Positions 48,747 to 57,061 are shown, counted from the first letter of the stretch. The stretch: DNA of 57,249 bases from Methylobacterium sp. B4 (GCF_003201865.1 NZ_QJJJ01000028.1:1-57249), one strand, 5' to 3'. The notes: generated by a model not told the origin, from the letters alone. A program made the numbers and translations.

Positions 48747-49090
48747 TCCGGCATACAGACCCCGGTGCCTCCCGCGGCGGCGTCCGCGGAATCGAACGCC
48801 GTCGCACGGGCTCCGCCGCGCGGCGGGTTCGATCTTGAGCGGTGTCCGCCCGGAGGCGGATCGACGCACCCATGATCTGTGTCCCGCGCCGTGAGCCGAG
48901 GAACGACCAAAGTCCATGGCCGCGCTCACGCGAACTTGGGAGGAAACGGCAAGGTAGCTCTTGCGGGGCGCGCCCAAATTGGCGATATACCTCCGGCGCA
49001 CGAAAACGAGTGCGCCGTCAGCATCTTACGATCTTCTTAAGGAAGGAGATCGTGGGCTTCCGGCGTTCCATAAAGTCGAGGAGAGACACC
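48747..49090. promoter_or_regulatory. pqqA upstream region and leader
   Basis: 344 bases without a gene, expected to carry the pqq promoter. In the last 65 bases ACGATCT (49028-49034) and AGATCGT (49047-49053) make a perfect 7-bp inverted repeat around TCTTAAGGAAGG, a possible leader hairpin. A GAGGAGAGA stretch just before the ATG is the ribosome-binding site. Confidence 0.5.
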
Positions 49091-49180
49091 ATGAAGTGGG
49101 CTGCCCCCATCGTTTCCGAGATCTGCGTCGGCATGGAAGTCACGAGCTACGAGTCGGCCGAGATCGACACCTTCAACTAA
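49091..49180 (+). CDS. pqqA: PQQ precursor peptide
   Basis: 29 residues, MKWAAPIVSEICVGMEVTSYESAEIDTFN-type (the text here is split by position: Lys2-Trp3 at the start, Asn29 at the end). Glu16 and Tyr20 in the E-V-T-S-Y motif are the residues that PqqE joins and that become PQQ. Too short for most gene finders but unmistakable in this setting. It is followed by a hairpin and then pqqB. Confidence 0.97.
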   Translation: MKWAAPIVSEICVGMEVTSYESAEIDTFN

Positions 49181-49185
49181 GGTGT

Positions 49186-49226
49186 TTGGAGCCGGGCCGC
49201 AGGGCGCAGACATCAGCGGGTTCCAA
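49186..49226 (+). promoter_or_regulatory. Hairpin between pqqA and pqqB
   Basis: TTGGAGCC (49186-49193) can pair with GGTTCCAA (49219-49226; one G-T pair) right up to the pqqB start at 49229. It could stop or slow transcripts after pqqA or hide the pqqB ribosome-binding region, which would raise pqqA over pqqB output. Confidence 0.45.
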
Positions 49227-49228
49227 CC

Positions 49229-50128
49229 ATGCATGTCGTGATCCTCGGTTCGGCCGCGGGCGGCGGCGTTCCGCAATGGAACTGCCGCTGCTCCATCTGT
49301 TCGCTGGCCTGGGCGGGCGACGCCAGGGTCAAGCCGCGCACGCAGTCGAGCATCGCAGTCTCCCCCGACGGGGAACGCTGGCTCCTGCTGAACGCCTCGC
49401 CCGACATCCGCCAGCAGATCCAGGCCAATCCGCAGATGCATCCGCGCGAGGGCCTGCGCCACTCGCCGATCCACGCGGTGCTGCTGACGAACGGTGACGT
49501 CGATCACGTCGCGGGTCTGCTGACGCTGCGCGAGGGCCAGCCCTTCACGCTCTACGCCACGCCCGGCATCCTGGCCTCCGTCTCGGACAACCGCGTGTTC
49601 GACGTGATGGCCGCCGACGTGGTGAAGCGGCGGACCATCGCCCTCGGCGAGACCTTCGAGCCGGTGCCCGGCCTCTCCGTCACGCTGTTTGCGGTACCCG
49701 GCAAGGTGCCGCTCTGGCTGGAGGACGCCTCCATGGAGATCGGGGCGGAGACCGAGACCACCGTCGGCACGATGATCGAGGCCGGGGGCAAGCGCCTCGC
49801 CTACATTCCCGGCTGCGCCCGGGTGACCGAGGATCTGAAGGCCCGCGTCGCGGGCGTCGATGCGCTCCTGTTCGACGGCACGGTGCTGGAGGACGACGAC
49901 ATGATCCGTGCGGGCGTCGGCACCAAAACCGGCTGGCGCATGGGCCATATCCAGATGAACGGCGAGACGGGTTCGATCGCCTCCTTCGAGGGCGTCGAGA
50001 TCGGCCGGCGGGTCTTCGTCCACATCAACAACACCAACCCGGTCCTGGTCGAGGATTCGCCAGAGCGCGCGGGCGTCGAGGCCCGCGGCTGGACGGTCGC
50101 CCATGACGGATTGACCCTCCACCTCTGA
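49229..50128 (+). CDS. pqqB: PQQ biosynthesis protein B
   Basis: 299 residues of the metallo-beta-lactamase superfamily. MHVVILGSAAGGGVPQWNCRCSICSLAW at the start holds the CxC-x2-C zinc knuckle; LLLNASPDIRQQI and DVDHVAGLLTLREGQPFTLYATP carry the metal-site residues; the end has HINNTNPVL. It acts in tailoring the cross-linked Glu-Tyr intermediate by hydroxylation. Confidence 0.97.
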   Translation: MHVVILGSAAGGGVPQWNCRCSICSLAWAGDARVKPRTQSSIAVSPDGERWLLLNASPDIRQQIQANPQMHPREGLRHSPIHAVLLTNGDVDHVAGLLTLREGQPFTLYATPGILASVSDNRVFDVMAADVVKRRTIALGETFEPVPGLSVTLFAVPGKVPLWLEDASMEIGAETETTVGTMIEAGGKRLAYIPGCARVTEDLKARVAGVDALLFDGTVLEDDDMIRAGVGTKTGWRMGHIQMNGETGSIASFEGVEIGRRVFVHINNTNPVLVEDSPERAGVEARGWTVAHDGLTLHL

Positions 50129-50201
50129 GCGGGTCGGAGCCCGGGATGCGCAGCGGCGCCGACACCCGGCCTAGCAATTTAATGCCGGACCCAATATCTT
50201 T

Positions 50202-50220
50202 TGCACGATACAATCGTGCA
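50202..50220. promoter_or_regulatory. Perfect palindrome upstream of pqqCD
   Basis: TGCACGAT-ACA-ATCGTGCA, 8-bp arms around 3 bases, in the 177-base gap between pqqB and pqqCD and 85 bases before the pqqCD start, in an AT-richer patch. It could be an operator or a short hairpin. Confidence 0.5.
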
Positions 50221-50305
50221 GTGGGCGTACTGTCCGTCACGCGGGCCGCACCCCATCTCGAAAAAGCTCCAGGAAGCGCGACCAAAGTCGGGGAAACCGA
50301 ACGCC

Positions 50306-51394
50306 ATGACCGCCCAATTTCCGCCCCCCGTCGGAGAAGCCGAGCAGCGCCTGCTGAGCCACGAGCAGTTGGAGGCGGCCCTGCGCGACATCGGCGCCCG
50401 CCGCTACCACAACCTGCACCCGTTCCACCGCCTGCTGCACGACGGCAAGCTGAACAAGGATCAGGTCCGGGCCTGGGCGCTCAACCGCTACTATTATCAG
50501 GCGATGATCCCGGTGAAGGACGCGGCGCTTCTGGCCCGCCTGCCGGACGCGCAGCTACGCCGGATCTGGCGCCAGCGCATCGTCGATCACGACGGTGATC
50601 ACGAGGGCGACGGCGGCATCGAGCGCTGGCTGAAGCTGGCGGAAGGGGTCGGCTTCGCGCGCGACTACGTGCTCTCGACCCAGGGCATCCTCTCGGCGAC
50701 GCGCTTCTCGGTGGATGCCTATGTCCACTTCGTCTCCGAGCGCAGCCTGCTCGAGGCCATCGCCTCCTCGCTGACCGAGATGTTCTCGCCGACCATCATC
50801 TCGGAGCGCGTCGCCGGGATGCTGAAGAACTACGACTTCATCACCAAGGAGACGCTCGCCTATTTCGACAAGCGCCTCACCCAGGCCCCGCGCGACGCCG
50901 ACTTCGCCCTCGACTACGTCAAGCGCCACGCCACCACGCCGGAGATGCAGCGCGCCGCCATGGCTGCGCTGACCTTCAAGTGCAACGTGCTCTGGACTCA
51001 GCTCGACGCGCTCTACTTCGCCTACGTGGCGCCGGGCATGATTCCGCCGGATGCGTGGCAGCCGGGCGAGGGCCTCGTTCCCGAGGCAAGCCCTGCCGCG
51101 GCACCGACCGGTGCGCCGGCCGCCTTCTCGGGTGGCGACGTGCCGCGCCTGCCTCGCGGCGTGCGCCTGCGTTACGATGAGGTGCGCTCCAAGCATGTGC
51201 TGCTCGCTCCCGAGCGCACCTTCGACCTCGACGACAATGCCGTCGCGGTCCTCAAGCTCGTCGACGGCCAAGCCTCGGTCTCGCAGATCGCCCGCACACT
51301 GGGTCAGACCTACGACGCCGATCCGGCCGTCATCGAGGCCGACATCCTCGTGATGCTGGCCGACCTCGCGCAAAAAAGGGTTCTGGAGCGATGA
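50306..51394 (+). CDS. pqqCD: PqqC-PqqD fusion protein
   Basis: 362 residues from the ATG at 50306. Residues about 15-245 are PqqC, the haem-oxygenase-like oxidase that does the last ring closure and oxidation (HNLHPFHRLLHDGKLNKDQVRAWALNRYYYQAMIPVKDA; RQRIVDHDGDHEGDGGIERWLKLAEG). After an Ala/Pro linker (about 265-285) residues 288-362 are PqqD, the PqqA-binding chaperone (RLRYDEVRSKHVLLAPERTFDLDDNAVAVLKLVDGQASVSQIARTL). The fusion is typical of Methylobacterium. ATG at 50201 would add a tail across the palindrome and is unlikely. Confidence 0.96.
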   Translation: MTAQFPPPVGEAEQRLLSHEQLEAALRDIGARRYHNLHPFHRLLHDGKLNKDQVRAWALNRYYYQAMIPVKDAALLARLPDAQLRRIWRQRIVDHDGDHEGDGGIERWLKLAEGVGFARDYVLSTQGILSATRFSVDAYVHFVSERSLLEAIASSLTEMFSPTIISERVAGMLKNYDFITKETLAYFDKRLTQAPRDADFALDYVKRHATTPEMQRAAMAALTFKCNVLWTQLDALYFAYVAPGMIPPDAWQPGEGLVPEASPAAAPTGAPAAFSGGDVPRLPRGVRLRYDEVRSKHVLLAPERTFDLDDNAVAVLKLVDGQASVSQIARTLGQTYDADPAVIEADILVMLADLAQKRVLER

Positions 51395-52545
51395 ATGCAC
51401 CGACCCCCGCCCCCTCCCCCGCGGAAGTGATTCCGGCGCCCGTGGGTCTGCTCGCCGAGCTGACCCACCGCTGTCCGCTGCGCTGTCCCTATTGCTCGAA
51501 CCCGCTGGAACTCGACCGGCGCTCGGCCGAGCTCGATACGGCGACGTGGCTGCGGGTGCTGACGGAGGCTGCGGGGCTCGGCGTGCTGCACGTCCACCTC
51601 TCGGGCGGCGAGCCGACCGCCCGCAACGACATCGTCGAGATCACGGCCAAATGCGCCGAACTCGGCCTCTACTCGAACCTGATCACCTCCGGCGTCGGTG
51701 GGGCGCTGACCAAGCTCGACGCGCTCTACGATGCCGGGCTCGATCACGTGCAGCTCTCGGTGCAGGGGGTCGATGCGGCGAACGCCGAGAAGATCGGCGG
51801 CCTGAAGAACGCTCAACCCCAAAAAATGCAGTTCGCGGCGCGCGTCACCGAACTCGGTCTGCCGCTGACGCTGAATTCGGTGATCCACCGCGGCAACATC
51901 CACGAGGTGCCGGGCTTCATCGATCTCGCAGTCAAGCTCGGCGCCAAGCGGCTGGAGGTGGCCCACACCCAGTACTACGGCTGGGCCTACGTGAACCGCG
52001 CCTCGCTGATGCCGGACAAGCGGCAGGTGGACGAGTCGATCCGCATCGTCGAGGCCGCTCGCGAGCGCCTCAAAGGTCAGCTCGTCATCGACCTCGTGGT
52101 GCCGGACTACTACGCCAAGTACCCCAAGGCCTGCGCGGGCGGCTGGGGCCGCAAGCTCATGAACGTGACGCCCCAGGGCAAGGTCCTGCCCTGCCACGCC
52201 GCCGAAACGATTCCGGGCCTCGAATTCTGGTATGTCGGCGACCATTCCCTGGGTGACATCTGGACGAAGTCACCGGCCTTCGCCGCCTATCGCGGCACGT
52301 CCTGGATGAAGGAGCCCTGCCGCTCCTGCGACCGGCGCGAGAAGGATTGGGGCGGCTGCCGCTGTCAGGCGCTCGCCCTCACGGGGGACGCGGCCAACAC
52401 CGACCCGGCCTGCTCCCTTTCGCCGCTGCACGCGAAAATGCGGGATCTTGCCAAGGAAGAGGCTGCCGAGACCCCGCCGGACTATATATACCGCAGCATC
52501 GGGACGAATGTGCAAAACCCGCTGAACGAAAAGGCACCCCTTTGA
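51391..52545 (+). CDS. pqqE: PqqA peptide cyclase, radical SAM enzyme
   Basis: 384 residues; overlaps pqqCD by ATGA. The radical SAM cluster motif is C28-x3-C32-x2-C35 (HRCPLRCPYCSNP), followed by HLSGGEPTARNDI. The C-terminal SPASM domain has CAGGWGRKLMNVTPQGKVLPCH and CRSCDRREKDWGGCRCQALALTGDAANTDPAC. It forms the Glu-Tyr carbon-carbon bond in PqqA, helped by the PqqD domain of the fusion. Confidence 0.97.
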   Translation: MNAPTPAPSPAEVIPAPVGLLAELTHRCPLRCPYCSNPLELDRRSAELDTATWLRVLTEAAGLGVLHVHLSGGEPTARNDIVEITAKCAELGLYSNLITSGVGGALTKLDALYDAGLDHVQLSVQGVDAANAEKIGGLKNAQPQKMQFAARVTELGLPLTLNSVIHRGNIHEVPGFIDLAVKLGAKRLEVAHTQYYGWAYVNRASLMPDKRQVDESIRIVEAARERLKGQLVIDLVVPDYYAKYPKACAGGWGRKLMNVTPQGKVLPCHAAETIPGLEFWYVGDHSLGDIWTKSPAFAAYRGTSWMKEPCRSCDRREKDWGGCRCQALALTGDAANTDPACSLSPLHAKMRDLAKEEAAETPPDYIYRSIGTNVQNPLNEKAPL

Positions 52546-53291
52546 GACGGACTACGCTGGCGGTCGCCCTCGCGGCGACTCTCTCGACCACGTTTCTCGC
52601 GCCCCTCCCCTTCGCCTGGGCGGCGTCGGACAGCGGACCCGCTCCAGCGGCCAAGGATGCCGCCCAAGACACCGCCAAGGCGGCTGCGGCGCCGAATGCC
52701 GGCGACCTGCTGTTCGAGCAGCCGCAGATGAAGAACACGACGCCCGGCAGCACCCTGACCTACGATTACCTGCGCCGCAGCGGTATCGTGAAGGGGCCCT
52801 ACGGCCCGCCGCTCAACGACGAGATCAAGCTGACCGTCGAGCCGGGCAAGAGCGCCGAGAGCCGCGACATCCGCGTGCAGATGTTCTCCGGCGGCTATCG
52901 CGTGCCGGCCGGTCCTTTCCAGGACATGCCGGGCAACCCGGTTCTGAGCCTGTTTCTCGAGAACCACCTGAAGGGCCTGGCGAGCCTGCTCGAGGCCAAC
53001 CCGCGCTACATCAAGAACGCGATCCGCAAGGGTCTGCGCGAGAAGTCGACGGTCACGCCGGTCCAGGTCGATTTCAAGGGCCGCAAGGTCGAGGGCTGGC
53101 GGGTCGAGATGAAACCCTTCGTGGGCGACGCGCAGACCGAGCGGATGCGCGGTTTCGAGGGCCTCACCTACACCTTCGTCACCTCGCCGGAGGTGCCGGG
53201 CGAGATCGTCTCGATCGAGGCCCGAGCCCTGAAGCCGGACGGCGGCGAACTTCTCGAAGAGAGACTGGACTATGACCAGAAGGATTCCTGA
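52542..53291 (+). CDS. Exported protein coupled to pqqE
   Basis: 249 residues from a TTG at 52542 that overlaps the pqqE stop (TTGA); no ATG or GTG fits the signal peptide (RRTTLAVALAATLSTTFLAPLPFAWAA). The mature part has an Ala/Lys linker, then TPGSTLTYDYLRRSGIVKGPYGPPLNDEIKLTVEPG, FSGGYRVPAGPFQDMPGNPVLSLFLENHLKGLASLLEANPRYIKNAIRKGLR and VDFKGRKVEGWRVEMKPF. It reads as a beta-rich periplasmic domain of unknown function. Position suggests a link with PQQ enzymes. Confidence 0.78.
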   Translation: MRRTTLAVALAATLSTTFLAPLPFAWAASDSGPAPAAKDAAQDTAKAAAAPNAGDLLFEQPQMKNTTPGSTLTYDYLRRSGIVKGPYGPPLNDEIKLTVEPGKSAESRDIRVQMFSGGYRVPAGPFQDMPGNPVLSLFLENHLKGLASLLEANPRYIKNAIRKGLREKSTVTPVQVDFKGRKVEGWRVEMKPFVGDAQTERMRGFEGLTYTFVTSPEVPGEIVSIEARALKPDGGELLEERLDYDQKDS

Positions 53292-53637
53292 GGCGCTTCT
53301 CGCCGCCCTCGTGGCCGCGGCGGTGATCGCTGCGCCCGCGCGCGCCGAGGAGAACGACTACCCGACGGATGCGCGCGCCGATTACGTGTTCGGCTGCATG
53401 GCGGCCAACGGCCAGACCCGTGAGGCGCTGGAGAAATGCTCCTGCTCCCTCGACGCGCTCGCTTCGATCCTGCCTTACGACAAGTACGTGCAGGCGAGCA
53501 CCATCCTCTCGATGCGCCAAGGTATCGGCCAGCGCACCACGGCCTTCAAGTCGACCAAGATGTTCGACGACCGGGTGGCCGACCTGCGCCGCGCTCAGGC
53601 CGAGGCGGAGATCCGCTGCTATCGCGGCGCGTCGTGA
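53272..53637 (+). CDS. Small exported protein of the pqq operon tail
   Basis: 121 residues, overlapping the previous gene by 20 bases. The signal peptide ends PARAEEN. The mature part (DYPTDARADYVFGCMAANGQTREALEKCSCSLDALASILPYDKYVQASTILSMRQG) has a CMAAN-x9-CSCS cysteine pattern that recalls small helical periplasmic proteins with disulphides, and a last Cys near the end (IRCYRG). Function unknown; probably co-transcribed with pqqE. Confidence 0.78.
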   Translation: MTRRIPEALLAALVAAAVIAAPARAEENDYPTDARADYVFGCMAANGQTREALEKCSCSLDALASILPYDKYVQASTILSMRQGIGQRTTAFKSTKMFDDRVADLRRAQAEAEIRCYRGAS

Positions 53638-53753
53638 GGTTTTCCGCGACGGCCGTCCCCGCACCCGACGGAATGGAACTGGCTAAACGACAGGCGAGGG
53701 GCTAGGCGAGGGGCCCGGCCGAAAGGCCCGGCCCCGACGAGCGACGACATCCG

Positions 53754-54608
53754 ATGCCGCCCTCCCCTTCCCCGACCACCCTTCTGCAAGCCCTGCTGCC
53801 CGAACTCGGCCGGCGTACGCTGGTGATGGGCATCCTCAACGTGACGCCGGATTCGTTCTCGGACGGCGGTCGCTTCCAGGGCGTGGCCGAGGCGCGGGAG
53901 CAGGCCGCGGCGCTGACCCAGGCCGGCGCGCACATCCTCGACGTCGGCGGCGAGTCGACCCGGCCCGGCCACACTCCGGTCCCGGCCGAGGAGGAGCAGG
54001 CCCGCGTTCTGCCCGTGATCGAGGCCGTGGCGCCGGGCCTCGCCGTCCCGGTTTCCATCGACACCTACAAGGCCTCGACCGCCGCCGTCGCCCTGAAGGC
54101 GGGGGCGCGCATCGTCAACGATGTCTGGGGCCTGCAGCGAGAGCCCGACATCGCCCGGGTGGCGGCCGATCACGGCGCCCCGGTCATCGTCATGCACAAT
54201 CGCGAGACGATCGACGGGTCGCTGGACATCGTCGCGGACATGCTGCGCTTCTTCGAGCGCTCCCTCGACATCGCCCGCCGCGCCGGCATCCCGGACGGCG
54301 ACATCGTGCTCGATCCCGGCATCGGCTTCGGCAAGAGCTGGGAGCAGCATCTGGAGGCCCTGCGCCGTCTTCCTGAAATTCGCGCGCTCGGCTTTCCCCT
54401 CCTCGTCGGCGTCTCGCGCAAGAGCCTGGTCGGGCGCCTGCACGATCGCGAGACCGCGCCCAGCGATCGCCTGGTCGGCTCGCTCGCCGCGCATGTGCTG
54501 GCCGGGACGCTCGGCGCCGACATCGTGCGCGTCCACGACGTGGCGCCGCATGTCGAGGCCTTGCGCGTGCTCGACGCGGTGATGCGTCCCGGGAGCATCC
54601 ATGGCTGA
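53754..54608 (+). CDS. folP: Dihydropteroate synthase
   Basis: 284 residues; joins p-aminobenzoate to the pterin diphosphate in folate synthesis. MGILNVTPDSFSDGGRF, AHILDVGGESTRPG, PVSIDTYKA, IVNDVWGLQ, IVMHNRE, DIVLDPGIGFGKSWEQHLEALRRL and VGVSRKSLVGRL are the family motifs. It starts folP-folB-folK; overlap with folB is 8 bases. Distinct from the DHPS-related gene at 25020. Confidence 0.97.
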   Translation: MPPSPSPTTLLQALLPELGRRTLVMGILNVTPDSFSDGGRFQGVAEAREQAAALTQAGAHILDVGGESTRPGHTPVPAEEEQARVLPVIEAVAPGLAVPVSIDTYKASTAAVALKAGARIVNDVWGLQREPDIARVAADHGAPVIVMHNRETIDGSLDIVADMLRFFERSLDIARRAGIPDGDIVLDPGIGFGKSWEQHLEALRRLPEIRALGFPLLVGVSRKSLVGRLHDRETAPSDRLVGSLAAHVLAGTLGADIVRVHDVAPHVEALRVLDAVMRPGSIHG

Positions 54609-54981
54609 CCGCATCCTCGTCCACCGCCTCGCGGTCTTCGCCCGCCACGGCGTGCTGCCGGAGGAGGAGCGGCTCGGCCAGCGCTTCTACATCTCGCTCG
54701 ATTGCCGGCTGGACCTGTCGGAGGCCGGCCGCAGCGACGACGTGGCGGCGACCGTGAGCTACGCCGATCTGGCCGAGATCGCCCTCGACATCGCCACCAA
54801 CCGCCGCTTCGCGCTGATCGAGGCTCTGGCCGAGGCCATCGCGCAGGCCTGCCTCGCGCGGTTTGCCCGCATCGAGACGCTCAGCGTGCGGATCGACAAG
54901 CCGAGCGCGCCGATCCCGGCCGTGCTCGACTACGCGGCCATCGAGATCGTGCGGGGGCGCAACCCGGAGCAGCGGCCATGA
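54601..54981 (+). CDS. folB: Dihydroneopterin aldolase
   Basis: 126 residues. ILVHRLAVFARHGVLPEEERLGQRFYISLDCRL, TVSYADLAEIALDIATNRRFALIEALAEAIAQACLARF and VRIDKPSAPIPAVLDYAAIEI are the T-fold motifs. Converts dihydroneopterin to hydroxymethyl-dihydropterin. It overlaps both neighbours by a few bases. Confidence 0.96.
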   Translation: MADRILVHRLAVFARHGVLPEEERLGQRFYISLDCRLDLSEAGRSDDVAATVSYADLAEIALDIATNRRFALIEALAEAIAQACLARFARIETLSVRIDKPSAPIPAVLDYAAIEIVRGRNPEQRP

Positions 54982-55454
54982 CGCGCGCCTATCTCGGCCT
55001 CGGCAGCAATATCGGCGACAAGGCCGCGATGCTGGCCGAGGCCGTCGAGCGCCTTGCGGCGACGCCGGGACTGCGGGTCACGGCGCGTTCGGCCGATTAT
55101 CGCACGCCGCCCTGGGGCGACACGGACCAGGACTGGTTTCTCAACGCGGCGATGGCCGTCGAGACCGAACTGAGCCCGCACGCGCTGCTGGAGACCTGCC
55201 TGTCGATCGAAGCGGCGCTGGGCCGGGTGCGCGAGCGGCGCTGGGGACCGCGCGTCATCGATATCGACGTGCTGGCCTATGAGGGCGCGCAGGTCTCCGA
55301 CGAACGCCTCGTGCTGCCCCACCGCTTCGTGCGCGAGCGGGCTTTCGTGCTGGTGCCGCTCGCGGAGATCGCTCCCGACCTCGTCATCGGCGGCGAGAGC
55401 GTGGCCGAGGCCCTGGCAAAGCTCGACGCGACCGGGATCGAGCGCGTCGTCTGA
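54978..55454 (+). CDS. folK: Hydroxymethyl-dihydropterin pyrophosphokinase
   Basis: 158 residues from the ATG at 54978 that overlaps the folB stop. AYLGLGSNIGDKAAMLAEAVERLAAT, SADYRTPPWGDTDQDWFLNAAMAVET, RRWGPRVIDIDVLAYEGAQV and LPHRFVRERAFVLVPLAEIAPDL are the HPPK motifs. Earlier frames starting at 54702 are shadows of folB. Confidence 0.96.
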   Translation: MTRAYLGLGSNIGDKAAMLAEAVERLAATPGLRVTARSADYRTPPWGDTDQDWFLNAAMAVETELSPHALLETCLSIEAALGRVRERRWGPRVIDIDVLAYEGAQVSDERLVLPHRFVRERAFVLVPLAEIAPDLVIGGESVAEALAKLDATGIERVV

Positions 55455-55458
55455 AGGA

Positions 55459-55484
55459 AAAGGCCCGGACGGGTCCGGGCCTTT
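55459..55484. terminator. Bidirectional terminator between folK and xoxJ
   Basis: AAAGGCCCGGA (55459-55469) and TCCGGGCCTTT (55474-55484) form an 11-bp stem with a 4-base loop. It sits 4 bases after the folK stop and 1 base from the xoxJ stop, with A-rich and T-rich flanks, so it can serve both convergent operons. Confidence 0.85.
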
Positions 55485-55485
55485 C

Positions 55486-56346
55486 TCATTCCGGCGTCGC
55501 TTCCAGAAGCTTGTTCTCTTCCTCGGCGAGTAACGGCACGTCGTAGTCCCGCAGCACCCGCTCGATATCCGCCTTGCGCTTGCGCAGGACGGTGTTGAGG
55601 CTGCGCTTCCAGTCGTTCTCGTTGTGGCGCACGCCCATCGAGACGCGGAAAGTGAGCGCCGGCCGGCCGGGCTCGTTGAGAAGCTGCACCACATCCATGG
55701 GCACGCCGCTCTGCCGGGCGAGCCAGCCTGCCGCCGGTCCCCAAAGGAGCGCCACGTCGACCTTCTTCTCGGCGAGATCCGCCATCACGCCCGCCGCGAC
55801 CGTCTGGTGCTTGCGCTCGGGCCCGAAGGCGTAGGGCGCGTAGGCGTGCAGGCGCTCGCCCGAGAACTTCAGTTCGGTCAGCCGATTGGAGGGCGGCGTT
55901 CCGGCGATGAAGCCGATTTCCTTGTCCTTCAGGCGCGGGTCGTCGAGGCTCTTGATGCCGGGCAGCTCGCCCTTGCGGGCCACCAGAACATAGGCCGAGC
56001 GGTAGTACGGATTGCTCGGCTGAACGATATCGCCGCCCGAGGTGCCGATGATCAGGTCGCACAGGCCGGTGCCGAGGGTATTGCGGACGAAGCCCGGCCC
56101 CTGGGTCAGCCAGTAATAGCGCAGCTTGACCTTCAGTTCGTCGGCGACGATCTGCGCAATCTTGTTCTCGAAGCCGTCGCCCTTACGCTCGGAGAACGGC
56201 ATGTTGGCCGGATCGCTGCAGACGCGCAGCACGTCCGGCGTCACGAGGTCGGGCAGTTGCTGCGCCGAGGCGGGCTGCGCCCCTGCTGAAATCAGCAGGA
56301 GCGCGGCGACCGCCGAAGTCGGGACGAAGGAACTGGTGCGGGTCAT
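55486..56346 (-). CDS. xoxJ: Periplasmic binding protein of the XoxF system
   Basis: 286 residues with a signal peptide (ending SAQQ). Type II solute-binding fold like MxaJ: LRVCSDPANMPFSERKGDGFENKIAQIVADELKVKLRYYWLTQGPGFVRNTLGTGLCDLIIGTSGG, AYVLVARKGELPGIKSLDDPRLKDKEIGFIAGTPPSNRL. XoxJ is thought to help activate or assemble the lanthanide methanol dehydrogenase. Its start overlaps the xoxG stop by one base (TGATG). Confidence 0.94.
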   Translation of the reverse strand: MTRTSSFVPTSAVAALLLISAGAQPASAQQLPDLVTPDVLRVCSDPANMPFSERKGDGFENKIAQIVADELKVKLRYYWLTQGPGFVRNTLGTGLCDLIIGTSGGDIVQPSNPYYRSAYVLVARKGELPGIKSLDDPRLKDKEIGFIAGTPPSNRLTELKFSGERLHAYAPYAFGPERKHQTVAAGVMADLAEKKVDVALLWGPAAGWLARQSGVPMDVVQLLNEPGRPALTFRVSMGVRHNENDWKRSLNTVLRKRKADIERVLRDYDVPLLAEEENKLLEATPE

Positions 56347-56984
56347 CAGCCGCCCAGGCACTCCTTCTCGTCCTTCTTGGCACCCTCGGGCTTCTCTTCC
56401 TTCTCGCCCGGACGCGCGCGGCCCCAGGCACCGGACGCGCGAGCGCGCAGGTACACGTAGAGGTCGTTGGCGTAGCACATGACGTTCTTGTTGTCGCCGA
56501 AGGCCGGCATGACGCTCTCGTTGCCCGCCGTGTGGTTCTGGCGGCCGCCGGCCAGGATGCCGTAGAACTCCTCGTAGGAGAGGCGCTTCAGCGAGTCCTT
56601 GAGAACCGGGGCGTAGGTCGAGCCCATGCCGTCCGGACCGTGGCAGACGTGGCACTCGGCGTGATAGCGACGGTACCCGGAATAGGTGTACCAATCGACC
56701 TTCTTGCCGTCATTCGTGATGTGGAAGGTCGGATGGCCGTCCTTGTCGAGGTACTTGCCGTCCTCTTCCTTCACAGCCGCGGCAGCCTTGAGTACCGGCT
56801 CGTCGATCTCCTTGGCGTTGGGATCGAGCTTGTTGGCGAGGTCGGGCTTCGCGTCCTGTGCGAAGACGGCGGTCGCGGTGGGCACCGCACCGAGCAAGGT
56901 TACACCGACGAGACCAAGAAGAGCGTTTCTTTTGATCGAAGACAAAGACGTTTCTCCCGAGACCATCTTGCTGCACCGCAACAT
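56346..56984 (-). CDS. xoxG: Cytochrome c electron acceptor of XoxF
   Basis: 212 residues (a start at 56966 is possible). Signal peptide, then DKDGHPTFHITNDGKKVDWYTYSGYRRYHAECHVCHGPDGMGSTYAPVLKDSL. The haem motif is C111-H-V-C114-H115, and Met159 (ESVMPAFG) is the probable sixth ligand. The Lys/Glu-rich tail (EKEEKPEGAKKDEKE) ends with a Cys. XoxG takes electrons from the PQQ of XoxF. 103 bases separate it from the xoxF stop, with a terminator between. Confidence 0.95.
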   Translation of the reverse strand: MLRCSKMVSGETSLSSIKRNALLGLVGVTLLGAVPTATAVFAQDAKPDLANKLDPNAKEIDEPVLKAAAAVKEEDGKYLDKDGHPTFHITNDGKKVDWYTYSGYRRYHAECHVCHGPDGMGSTYAPVLKDSLKRLSYEEFYGILAGGRQNHTAGNESVMPAFGDNKNVMCYANDLYVYLRARASGAWGRARPGEKEEKPEGAKKDEKECLGG

Positions 56985-57034
56985 TGATCGTGCGATTGCC
57001 AGAGCGCGGGCAGCATAATCATAAAATCATAAAA

Positions 57035-57061
57035 ATGCCGGCGCGGAAACCGCGCCGGCAT
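57035..57061 (-). terminator. Hairpin between xoxF and xoxG
   Basis: ATGCCGGCGCGG (57035-57046) and CCGCGCCGGCAT (57050-57061) make a perfect 12-bp stem with a 3-base loop. On the minus strand it is followed by TTTTTATGATTTTATGATT. It sits 26 bases after the xoxF stop and 50 bases before the xoxG start. Confidence 0.9.

Noticed and set aside
46599..49001. 800-codon minus-strand frame
   Set aside because: Antisense shadow of the chemotaxis receptor.
53710..53740. Terminator between the pqq tail and folP
   Set aside because: GGCCCGGCC-GAAA-GGCCCGGCC is nearly a hairpin but has a central C-C mismatch and no U-tract, so I did not call it.
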